Shown here: one piece after another, positions 1 to 5,444 of the stretch
How positions within the stretch are numbered: the stretch's first letter is position 1
How the letters are laid out: the number at the start of each line of letters is the position of its first letter
Origin: Firmicutes bacterium UBA5486
GTDB lineage: Bacteria; Bacillota; UBA4882; UBA10575
Assembly: GCA_002427045.1 (NCBI GenBank)
Contig: DIPO01000002.1
Coordinates: forward strand, 10,690 to 16,133
Direction of reading: 5' to 3'
Length of the DNA: 5,444 nucleotides
The notes under the pieces: model-generated
What the model saw: the letters and a program-made list of their open reading frames with translations, nothing else
What the model was told of the DNA's origin: nothing
Database searches by the model: none
Translations under genes and position numbers: made by a program

Positions 1-48
1 TATTTATGCAACCCTTATGCAACAAAAAGGAGTTTTTGCGTTAGAGTT

Positions 49-519
49 ATGAAGATAATTTATCATTGTTTTGGCGGCTCACATTCGTCGGTACTGGCGG
101 CAGCATTACATTTGGGCTTAATTGATAAGAATAAGGTTCCCGGAATGTCTGAAATGATGAAAATACCGTATTTTGATAAAACCACTAATGCTGATTTTGG
201 TTCTATTAGATTAATGGGTATTGACGAATACCATAATGAAATATATGTGCTGGGGAAAAAAAACCTGGGAAAGAGGTATGGCAATATTTTAATGGGTATT
301 GCTGAAATCCTGGGGGTAAAAGAGGAATTGCTGACCGTTGATTGCATGAGCCGGGTAAATTGGAGCATGAAAATTGGGGGTTTTACCTCGAGGAGAATGG
401 GATGGGTAAGCCTGGGGCGGCCAGTGTTGGGTAAAGGTACCGAAGCAGCCTTTTTGGATTTGGTTAATCTAGTGGAAATAACCCGGATGAAGGTGATGAA
501 AAAGGTACAGGTGAGATAA
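49..519 (+). CDS. DUF3189-like protein of unknown function (first of a tandem pair)
   Basis: A 156-residue protein recognised by its N-terminus, MKIIYHCFGGSHSS, followed by an Ala-rich helix and LHLG. This resembles DUF3189, a Firmicutes family of about this length with no established function. Visible conserved-looking elements are His6-Cys7, the Gly9-Gly10-Ser11-His12-Ser13-Ser14 turn, a central EIYVLGKKN strand-turn, ILG near residue 88, and a C-terminal GG/SLGRP segment near residues 110-125. There is no signal peptide or membrane segment, so it is probably cytosolic. The ATG at 49 is chosen because the family signature begins there and no better in-frame start exists upstream. The purine-rich AAAAAGGAG at 24-32 lies 16 bases away, which is long for a ribosome binding site, so initiation may be weak or coupled to an upstream gene. 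The stop codon abuts the start of the next gene. The family call rests on motif memory and the biochemical role is unknown. Confidence 0.8.
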   Translation: MKIIYHCFGGSHSSVLAAALHLGLIDKNKVPGMSEMMKIPYFDKTTNADFGSIRLMGIDEYHNEIYVLGKKNLGKRYGNILMGIAEILGVKEELLTVDCMSRVNWSMKIGGFTSRRMGWVSLGRPVLGKGTEAAFLDLVNLVEITRMKVMKKVQVR

Positions 520-948
520 ATGAAAATTGTTTTTTTGGGAACTACCGGAGTACAACATAGCTTGATTGCAGCTCATATTTATTTGGGACAACTGGGGAGT
601 GAGGATTTTAGATCATTGGAATACTTTTGTGATTTATCCAAGGAATCCAGTGGATTTCCCATTTTTATTGGAGATGATGCCAGAGGGAATCAAGTTTATT
701 CCCTGGGGGTGGGGAAAGATCTGCAAATGGGACAAAAGACTATTGAAAATCTGTTAACTATTCTAGGATTTTCTTCTCAAGACCTTATGCTAAGACCGGT
801 ATCAATAAAAGCGGAAAGACTTCTGGCATGTTTGGGGAAAATCCCCCGTTACCTGGGGGGGACAAAGATTAATCTATTTTTTTCTATTATTATTTTGCGG
901 CAAGAACTAGCAGCTATAAAAGAAAATGTAGAACAATTTTGTAATTAG
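520..948 (+). CDS. DUF3189-like protein of unknown function (second of a tandem pair)
   Basis: A 142-residue protein that starts on the base after the stop codon of the preceding gene, so the two are almost certainly co-transcribed and translationally coupled. AGGTGAG at 509-515, inside the end of the first gene, can serve as ribosome binding site with 4 bases of spacing. It aligns end to end with its neighbour by eye: MKIVF versus MKIIY, the Gly10 turn, Ser14 followed by the Ala17-Ala18 helix and LG, GNQVYSLGVGKD versus NEIYVLGKKN, then an ILG segment. It lacks the His6-Cys7 pair of the first protein and has Gln12-His13 where the neighbour has His12-Ser13, so any metal-binding or catalytic function may have shifted. 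The C-terminus is hydrophobic (LFFSIIIL near residues 118-125) but short for a membrane helix. A run of seven G at 855-861 is a possible sequencing or slippage weak point, although the reading frame across it fits the paralogue. Function is unknown. Confidence 0.7.
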   Translation: MKIVFLGTTGVQHSLIAAHIYLGQLGSEDFRSLEYFCDLSKESSGFPIFIGDDARGNQVYSLGVGKDLQMGQKTIENLLTILGFSSQDLMLRPVSIKAERLLACLGKIPRYLGGTKINLFFSIIILRQELAAIKENVEQFCN

Positions 949-1095
949 TCAGTGAAGAAAACATTTCCTGTTATCCTTAAGCCCCATTTTTTTGATTTTT
1001 AAGTTCGCAGCATTGCTAACATGCAGCACTTTTCTAAAACCCCCATACATTTCTTTTTATTTTCCAAAAAACTATATATACAAAACAGCAATTCG
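949..1095. other. AT-rich intergenic stretch, no gene or clear terminator
   Basis: There is no open reading frame with a ribosome binding site on either strand. It contains T-rich runs (987-1000, 1051-1063) and a perfect 9-base inverted repeat AGCATTGCT at 1009-1017, with GCAGCA repeated at 1007-1012 and 1023-1028. No GC-rich hairpin followed by a T run was found, so how transcription of the DUF3189-like pair ends is unclear; a factor-dependent end or read-through into tetR is possible. Confidence 0.4.
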
Positions 1096-1124
1096 TTGAC
1101 AGATTAGTTCTTTTATGCTCCAAT
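1096..1124 (+). promoter_or_regulatory. Predicted sigma-A-type promoter of the TetR-family gene
   Basis: A perfect TTGACA -35 box at 1096-1101 is followed, after 17 bases, by TCCAAT at 1119-1124, which matches four of six positions of the TATAAT consensus including the terminal AAT. The region just upstream (about 1051-1090) is rich in A and T tracts, as seen for UP-like elements. A start near 1131 would leave a leader of about 30 bases before the ATG at 1162. This is the only good promoter I can see upstream of the tetR-cheYAW cluster. The -10 box is imperfect, and no transcript start has been measured. Confidence 0.55.
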
Positions 1125-1137
1125 AACATGTAAGTAA

Positions 1138-1151
1138 TCGTTAACTAACGA
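1138..1151. promoter_or_regulatory. Putative operator: perfect 14-base palindrome before tetR
   Basis: TCGTTAACTAACGA consists of two perfect 6-base arms (TCGTTA and TAACGA) around an AC centre. It lies just downstream of the predicted transcription start, and its last base overlaps the AGGAGG ribosome binding site at 1151-1156. A protein bound here could block transcription. TetR-family repressors usually bind short palindromes near their own promoter, so this is a natural candidate for autoregulation. A related half-site, TCGTTGAC at 1093-1100, overlaps the -35 box and matches TCGTTAAC at 1138-1145 in seven of eight positions. Binding is inferred from position and symmetry only. Confidence 0.45.
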
Positions 1152-1161
1152 GGAGGTTTTT

Positions 1162-1887
1162 ATGGCCAATAATTATATGAAGCGAAAAGACCGGATAATT
1201 CTAACTGCTGTTGAAATTATTGATCAATTGGGAGTTCAAGGCCTGACTATCCGGGAGATTGCTTCTCGTCAGGAAATAAGTGAAGCTGCTATTTACCGCC
1301 ATTTTGCCAATAAAACGGAAATATTGCTGGGAACGATTGATTACTTTTCTTCCTATGACGCTTTATTATTTAGAACGATTGAAAACCAGAATATGAAAGC
1401 CTGGGAAGGCATTACCTTTTTGTTTGCTTCTTATATGGAATATTATGAAAACTATCCGGCAATTTCTGCTGTTAATTTTACGCAGGAAGCTTTTCAATTA
1501 GAACCCGAAGCTCGGCAAAGAATGGAGAATGTCATAGATGATCGCTTGCGATTTATTAATCACCTGGTTATCAAGGGGCAAAAGGAAGGTGAATTTACCA
1601 GAGATATTTGCAGTGAAAGCATAGTGGACATAATTTTCGGTACCGTACAATTTATAATCCTTCGCTGGAGAGCTAAAAATTATGATTTTGCCTTGAAGGA
1701 ACATGTTCTTTCGACTTTATCTATTTTAATAGAAGCGTTTTCTACAGTTAAATTAGAGAACCGCTTTGTCTGGGGGGGCGTTTTTAATCAGGAGGTTTCA
1801 GCTTCCGCGCTTGATAGCGTTTTAACCAGACCCGGATTATTCCTGGAGAAGGGTAAAGACCAAGTGAATGAAAAAAGTGAGGGTTGA
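1162..1887 (+). CDS. TetR/AcrR-family transcriptional regulator
   Basis: A 241-residue DNA-binding regulator, probably a ligand-responsive dimeric repressor. The N-terminal TetR helix-turn-helix domain spans about residues 10-57. It shows the typical order: an ILTAVEIIDQLGVQGLT helix, IREIASRQEIS as the positioning helix, and EAAIYRHFANKTEIL containing the recognition helix and the family YxHFxxK signature. Residues 60-195 are mostly helical and hydrophobic, as expected for the ligand and dimerisation domain, but the ligand cannot be read from sequence. The start is supported by AGGAGG at 1151-1156 with 5 bases of spacing; an in-frame ATG six codons in is less well placed. The last 46 or so residues (196-241) form a polar tail beyond the usual end of the fold, and they begin at a G7 tract (1772-1778). 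The gene lies 50 bases upstream of cheY on the same strand without an evident terminator, so it may control the chemosensory genes as well as itself. Confidence 0.9.
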   Translation: MANNYMKRKDRIILTAVEIIDQLGVQGLTIREIASRQEISEAAIYRHFANKTEILLGTIDYFSSYDALLFRTIENQNMKAWEGITFLFASYMEYYENYPAISAVNFTQEAFQLEPEARQRMENVIDDRLRFINHLVIKGQKEGEFTRDICSESIVDIIFGTVQFIILRWRAKNYDFALKEHVLSTLSILIEAFSTVKLENRFVWGGVFNQEVSASALDSVLTRPGLFLEKGKDQVNEKSEG

Positions 1888-1937
1888 TTTTCATCCTGGG
1901 AAAGCTTTGCAACATAAGAAATATTGGGGGGAGTATA

Positions 1938-2291
1938 TTGAAAAGTGTTCTTATAGTTGATGATGCTATGTTTATGCGTTATACCCTCAGAAAAATACTG
2001 GAGAAAAATGGATTTATGGTGGTTGGTGAGGCTGAGAACGGGCTTCTGGGTGTTCAAAAATATGGGGAACTGCTGCCTGATATTGTTACCATGGATATTA
2101 CCATGCCAGAGTTAAACGGTATTGGTGCGGTACAATTAATAAAACAAATAAACCCAAGGGCCAAAATCGTAATGATTTCTGCTATGGGTCAAGAGCAATT
2201 GGTGCGAGAAGCTATTCTTGCCGGAGCCTCCAATTTTTTGGTCAAGCCCTTTAGCGAAGAAAGATTTATAGAGGTCTTAAATTCAATATAA
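1938..2291 (+). CDS. cheY: CheY-type single-domain response regulator
   Basis: A 117-residue receiver domain with no output domain. It would accept phosphate from CheA and, in classical chemotaxis, bind the flagellar motor switch. The active-site residues are all present: the acidic pair Asp8-Asp9, the phospho-acceptor Asp53 in VTMDITMPE, Ser81 in MISAMG (the Thr/Ser switch position), and Lys103 in FLVKPF. Position 100 is Phe where the switch aromatic usually sits. I chose the TTG at 1938, read as Met in MKSVLIVDD, because it gives the normal CheY N-terminus and follows the G-rich site GGGGGGAG at 1926-1933. The open frame extends upstream to a TTG at 1884 overlapping the tetR stop, but those 18 extra residues fit no receiver domain and that site is poorly spaced. 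The gene is 22 bases before cheA, which strongly supports the pairing. A role in flagellar control rather than another output is likely but not shown. Confidence 0.93.
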   Translation: MKSVLIVDDAMFMRYTLRKILEKNGFMVVGEAENGLLGVQKYGELLPDIVTMDITMPELNGIGAVQLIKQINPRAKIVMISAMGQEQLVREAILAGASNFLVKPFSEERFIEVLNSI

Positions 2292-2313
2292 TTTATTAGA
2301 GGAGCGTTGACAG

Positions 2314-4383
2314 ATGGACAAAAGCTTGAGCAAAGAACCTATGTTGGAGATGTTCATATTTGAAAATCTGCAGCTCTTGGAGCAATTAGAGCAGACTATA
2401 TTGGCCCATGAGAAGGAGCGCTGTCTGGAAAATGCAGTCATCAACGAAATCTTCAGGATAATGCACACTATCAAGGGATCGGCAGCCATGATGATGTATG
2501 ATAGTATCTCTTCTCTGGCTCATGCCATAGAAGACCTATTTTTCTATATTCGTGAATTCCATCCGGACGAGATGGACTATAGCAAGATTTGTGATATTGT
2601 TCTGGATGGTATCGATTTTATCAAGAATGAAATCGGAAAACTGGAAGAAGACCAGGAAGCGGATGGAGATTCATCTCCTTTCGTTGAAAATATCGAACAA
2701 TACTTGTTGCTGATAAAGGAAGCTTCCGCGAATAGTAACCTGATTAATGAAGCTGCAGCCCGGCCTGCCGGGCTGCAAAAAAAATTCTACATATCTACCT
2801 CCAAATCTCCTCCCACTGAGAACATAAAGCGCTACCATGCTCTTATATATTTCACCCCTGGTTGTGAAATGGAAAATATACGGGCTTTTAACCTGGTACA
2901 TAAACTTAAAGATCAGGCAGACCAGATTGATTACCTACCGGCAGATATTATTGAAAACAATGATAGTGTTGAATTTATTAGAGAAAACGGCTTTGCCGTT
3001 ATATTTACTACTCACCTGCAACAGGAAGCAATAAATGAACTTTTTATGAAGGAGGCTTTTATAGATAGCCTGGATCTACGAGTGATGGAAGATGAAGAAT
3101 GGGAGATAGAGCAACTAAGGGCTCGTAATCAGATTATTCTAGAAGAAGAGCCTTCCGTCAGCAATAATGAAGTTCGGGAAATAGGAGCCAATCTGCATTC
3201 AGGCAGCACCCGGCAGAGCTTAATTAGTGTTAATGTCGATAAGCTGGATAGGCTTATGGATATGGTGGGCGAGTTGGTAATTAGTGAGACTATGGTAGCA
3301 TTCAACCCTGATTTGATGACTGCGACCAAACTGGAGAATTTTCACAAAGCCACTCGCCAACACCGGAAGATTATCAACGAAATGCAAGATTTAGTGATGT
3401 CGATACGTATGGTGCCATTGAGTATGACCTTCCGGAAGATGAACCGTGTAGTAAGAGATATGAGCAAGAAACTAAAGAAAAATGTGGAAATGGTAATCAT
3501 TGGTGAAGAGACCGAAGTGGACAAGAATATTATTGAGCACCTTTCCGACCCGATTATGCATCTTATTAGGAATGCTATTGACCATGGTATTGAAAGCCCG
3601 GAAAAGCGCGCTAGTTTGGGAAAATCACCGGCAGCCCGGGTCTACCTGGAAGCTAAAAATGAGGGCGGAGATGTCTATATTATAATAAGAGATGATGGAG
3701 CAGGGTTGAACAAGGATAAGATACTGGAACGAGCCCGAGCCCGAGGTTTGATGCAAAAACCCGACAGTAATTTGTCTGATGGAGAAATATACTCCACCAT
3801 TCTACTGCCGGGTTTTTCTACTTGCGAAGAAATAAGCGAGTTTTCCGGGCGTGGTGTGGGAATGGATGTGGTGCATAAGAATATTGAGGAAGTTGGGGGA
3901 GCGGTGCTGGTTGACAGTACTCCCGGACAGGGAACCACTATTACTATGAAAATACCCCTGACTCTGGCCATTATAAATGGTATGCGGGTAAAGGTAGGGA
4001 ACTCCATTTATATACTTCCCATTACCTCCATCAAAGAATCTTTTAAAGCAAAGCCTGATAATATCATAGTTGATCCTGACGGTAATGAAATGCTTATGGT
4101 CAGGGGTGAATGTTATCCGGTTCTGCGCTTGCATCAAAAATTTCGGATTGAGTCAGCATTAAAGGAGATTGCGGAAGGAATCATCGTTATTGTGCAAAAC
4201 GATTCCGGAAGCATATGTTTATTAGTTGATGCCCTCTTGGGAGAACAACAGGTAGTAGTTAAGGCTCTGCCCAAATTCATTGGCAAAATAGCCGGTATCA
4301 GTGCTTGTACCCTACTGGCGGATGGCAGAGCTTGCCTTATTATTGATGTGGCAAACCTGATTATCCTAGCAAAGGTTAAATGA
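2314..4383 (+). CDS. cheA: Chemotaxis histidine kinase CheA
   Basis: A 689-residue cytoplasmic kinase of typical CheA length with all five domains. P1 (about 1-110) is the phosphotransfer domain, with His51 in HTIKGSA. P2 (about 172-258) begins RYHALIYFTPGCEMENIRAF and is the expected docking site for CheY. P3 (about 302-370) is the dimerisation helix pair, containing VDKLDRLMDMVGELV. P4 (about 370-550) is the ATP-binding domain: N box HLIRNAIDHG with Asn420, G1 box DDGAG at 460-464, G2 box GRGVGMD at 512-518, and GTTITMKIPL near 540. P5 (about 552-687) is the CheW-like domain that binds CheW and receptors. AGAGGAG at 2298-2304, 9 bases before the ATG, supports the start. The protein would autophosphorylate His51 under receptor control and pass the phosphate to the neighbouring CheY. 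The P1-P2 linker contains an unusually GC-rich hairpin next to eight A residues, described separately. No key catalytic residue is missing. Confidence 0.97.
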   Translation: MDKSLSKEPMLEMFIFENLQLLEQLEQTILAHEKERCLENAVINEIFRIMHTIKGSAAMMMYDSISSLAHAIEDLFFYIREFHPDEMDYSKICDIVLDGIDFIKNEIGKLEEDQEADGDSSPFVENIEQYLLLIKEASANSNLINEAAARPAGLQKKFYISTSKSPPTENIKRYHALIYFTPGCEMENIRAFNLVHKLKDQADQIDYLPADIIENNDSVEFIRENGFAVIFTTHLQQEAINELFMKEAFIDSLDLRVMEDEEWEIEQLRARNQIILEEEPSVSNNEVREIGANLHSGSTRQSLISVNVDKLDRLMDMVGELVISETMVAFNPDLMTATKLENFHKATRQHRKIINEMQDLVMSIRMVPLSMTFRKMNRVVRDMSKKLKKNVEMVIIGEETEVDKNIIEHLSDPIMHLIRNAIDHGIESPEKRASLGKSPAARVYLEAKNEGGDVYIIIRDDGAGLNKDKILERARARGLMQKPDSNLSDGEIYSTILLPGFSTCEEISEFSGRGVGMDVVHKNIEEVGGAVLVDSTPGQGTTITMKIPLTLAIINGMRVKVGNSIYILPITSIKESFKAKPDNIIVDPDGNEMLMVRGECYPVLRLHQKFRIESALKEIAEGIIVIVQNDSGSICLLVDALLGEQQVVVKALPKFIGKIAGISACTLLADGRACLIIDVANLIILAKVK
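2754..2784 (+). other. Strong hairpin plus A8 tract inside the cheA P1-P2 linker
   Basis: The arms TGCAGCCCGG (2754-2763) and CCGGGCTGCA (2768-2777) pair perfectly around a four-base CCTG loop. The second arm ends in a run of eight A at 2777-2784. On the plus-strand transcript the run is A rather than U, and on the minus strand the T run precedes the hairpin, so it does not look like an intrinsic terminator in either direction. It encodes roughly residues 148-157, in the flexible linker. The structure is seen directly; any regulatory effect is inference. Confidence 0.6.
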
Positions 4384-4440
4384 TTAAAAGCAATGAGTTG
4401 GGGAAGTGAGTTTATTAAATTATGGAGAGGGGTGGATGCT

Positions 4441-4938
4441 GTGTCAGAAATACTGGATGAAGCAGTACTGCAGGAGGAAGATACGCAAAAGGGGAAGTTC
4501 TTAACCTTCCTGGTAGGAAAGGAGGAGTATGGAATCGAGATAAAATATGTTACTGAGATAATAGGTGGCATACAAGCCATTACTGAAATACCGGATGTAC
4601 CGGAATATGTTAAAGGCATAATCAATCTTAGGGGTAAAATCATTCCTGTTATGGATGTAAACCTGCGCTTTAATAAAGAAGCTCGTGACTATAATGATCG
4701 CACCTGCATAATAGTTATCGATATTGACGAACTTTCTGTAGGTCTTATTGTTGACAATGTAGCGGAAGTGATATCCATTGCTGATGCAGATATAGTACCC
4801 CCACCTGATGTTCGTTCTGGTTTTCATAACCGTTACATAAAAGGTATTGGGAAAATAGGCAGTGAGGTCAAGTTGATTCTCGATTGCCAGCGCTTGCTCA
4901 GTACTGAAGAGTTGGAAAACCTTGACTACATAAACTAA
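4441..4938 (+). CDS. cheW: CheW coupling protein
   Basis: A 165-residue CheW, close to the usual family length, which bridges receptors to the CheA P5 domain in the signalling array. The single CheW fold runs from about residue 18 (GKFLTFLVGKEEYGIEI) to about 155. It includes the hallmark VKGIINLRGKIIPVMDV segment, with NLRG at 62-65, and the second half GLIVDNVAEVISI. I chose the GTG at 4441 because GGAGAGGGG at 4424-4432 sits 8 bases before it. An upstream in-frame ATG at 4393 would add 16 residues but has no well-spaced ribosome binding site and adds no recognisable domain. The gene is 57 bases after cheA and 65 bases before the receptor gene, consistent with one operon. The GTG start may lower its translation relative to cheA, which is inference. 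The acidic N-terminal stretch (about residues 1-16) is poorly conserved in this family. Confidence 0.93.
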   Translation: MSEILDEAVLQEEDTQKGKFLTFLVGKEEYGIEIKYVTEIIGGIQAITEIPDVPEYVKGIINLRGKIIPVMDVNLRFNKEARDYNDRTCIIVIDIDELSVGLIVDNVAEVISIADADIVPPPDVRSGFHNRYIKGIGKIGSEVKLILDCQRLLSTEELENLDYIN

Positions 4939-5003
4939 TAGGATAAGCGGAAGAGAAGTTTAGTGATGAAATCATCGAAACTGGAGAGGAGGCTGAATTA
5001 ATA

Positions 5004-5444
5004 ATGGCTGGGAAAAAAAGCAATATGGATAGCTCAGAAGAGAAAAACAAAGAAGAAGTGATTGGGAAGGGCAGTGTCCAAAAACAGGATATGGGCAGAG
5101 CTTTGCCCGAAAGAACTACAGGGGAATTGCAAGAGGAAATCAACCTGCTGGTTGAGGCGATAAAGGCAGGGCGTTTGGATGTTCGCGCGAATGTGGGAAA
5201 GGCCAGTGGGCTTGAAAAGGAGTGTTTGCTGGGAATAAATCAAATGCTGGATGCGGTTATTGGGCCTCTTAATGTGGCGGCAGACTATGTGGAGCGGATA
5301 TCGCGGGGTGATATCCCATCAATAATTACGGACAGTTACAATGGTGATTTCAATGCCATAAAAAACAACCTGAATACCTGCATCGAGGCGGTGAATTTGC
5401 TGATAGCTGATGCCAACCTGTTGGCCCGGGCTGCGGTGGAAGGA
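5004..5444 (+). CDS. Methyl-accepting chemotaxis protein, soluble, tandem HAMP-like units (3' end outside window)
   Basis: The first 147 codons of a receptor whose 3' part lies beyond the window. The start follows GGAGAGGAGG at 4983-4992 with 11 bases of spacing. Residues 1-42 are a charged, low-complexity leader with no signal peptide or membrane helix. Two HAMP-like units follow. The first is at about 43-89, with AIKAGRLDV as its connector. The second is at about 90-133, with VAADYVERISRGDIP and the GDFNAIKNNLNTCIEAVN helix. A third begins near 134 and ends, cut off, at AAVEG. The connector glycines (56, 102, 147) recur about every 45-46 residues. The phrase IGPLNVAADYVERISRGDIP closely resembles receptors in which tandem HAMP units precede a methyl-accepting signalling domain. 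That domain is expected downstream but not seen. Position directly after cheW supports a receptor role. The absence of a membrane segment so far suggests a cytoplasmic sensor, although one further along cannot be excluded. Confidence 0.82.
   Translation, partial: MAGKKSNMDSSEEKNKEEVIGKGSVQKQDMGRALPERTTGELQEEINLLVEAIKAGRLDVRANVGKASGLEKECLLGINQMLDAVIGPLNVAADYVERISRGDIPSIITDSYNGDFNAIKNNLNTCIEAVNLLIADANLLARAAVEG

Noticed and set aside
3..44. Open frame running from the window edge to a TAG at 42-44, possibly the tail of an upstream gene
   Set aside because: Only about 13 codons are visible, with no recognisable motif; such a length is easily open by chance.
1884..1937. Upstream TTG start for cheY overlapping the tetR stop codon
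   Set aside because: The 18 added residues fit no receiver domain, and the nearby purine run is only about a base away from the TTG. The TTG at 1938 has a better site and a typical CheY N-terminus.
2307..2312. TTGACA just before cheA as a possible -35 box
   Set aside because: It lies between the ribosome binding site and the cheA start, so a promoter using it would start transcription inside cheA; no good -10 box was identified.
3729..3746. Short CGAGCC direct repeats in cheA
   Set aside because: They encode the Arg-Ala-Arg-Ala segment of the kinase domain and are explained by coding sequence.
4393..4440. ATG start adding 16 residues to CheW
   Set aside because: No well-spaced ribosome binding site precedes it, whereas GGAGAGGGG is well placed for the GTG at 4441.
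4134..4643. Long minus-strand open frame across the cheA-cheW junction
   Set aside because: It lies antisense to well-supported coding sequence, has no family resemblance and lacks a convincing ribosome binding site; it is a shadow of the coding strand.
4966..5001. Eleven-codon mini-ORF between cheW and the receptor gene
   Set aside because: It contains the receptor's ribosome binding site and has no clear feature of its own. A leader-peptide role cannot be argued from sequence alone.

Overview
The window reads as chromosomal DNA from a Gram-positive, probably anaerobic Clostridia-type bacterium. Four things suggest this: strong AGGAGG-type ribosome binding sites, AT-leaning composition with non-ATG starts (TTG for cheY, GTG for cheW), two proteins that look like DUF3189 (a family known essentially from Firmicutes), and a cheY-cheA-cheW-receptor cluster. 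A Syntrophomonas-like organism would fit, but that is an impression, not a demonstrated assignment. All genes are on the plus strand.

Region 1 (1-948) holds two directly abutting DUF3189-like genes that look like diverged paralogues of unknown function. Region 2 (949-1161) is a 213-base AT-rich intergenic stretch. It has a good sigma-A-type promoter and a perfect 14-base palindrome just before the next ribosome binding site. I see no convincing intrinsic terminator in it. Region 3 (1162-1887) is a TetR/AcrR-family regulator with an unusual C-terminal tail. Region 4 (1938-5444) is a compact chemosensory cluster: a single-domain CheY, a full-length five-domain CheA kinase, a CheW coupling protein, and the first 147 codons of a receptor without a membrane segment that starts with tandem HAMP-like units. 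The receptor runs off the end of the window.

By family knowledge, the receptor and CheW would control CheA autophosphorylation at His51, and CheA would then phosphorylate CheY at Asp53. The 50-base gap between tetR and cheY shows no terminator or clear promoter. The TetR protein may therefore be the first gene of a ligand-responsive, autoregulated transcript that includes the chemosensory genes; this is inference. No cheR, cheB, cheC or cheD is visible, but the cluster continues past the window. I found no rRNA, tRNA, CRISPR array, insertion sequence or phage feature. The che genes are ordinary members of known families, and nothing here proves a new biological system. The most worthwhile leads are the TetR-che linkage with its putative operator, the paired DUF3189-like genes, and a strong hairpin next to an A8 tract inside cheA.
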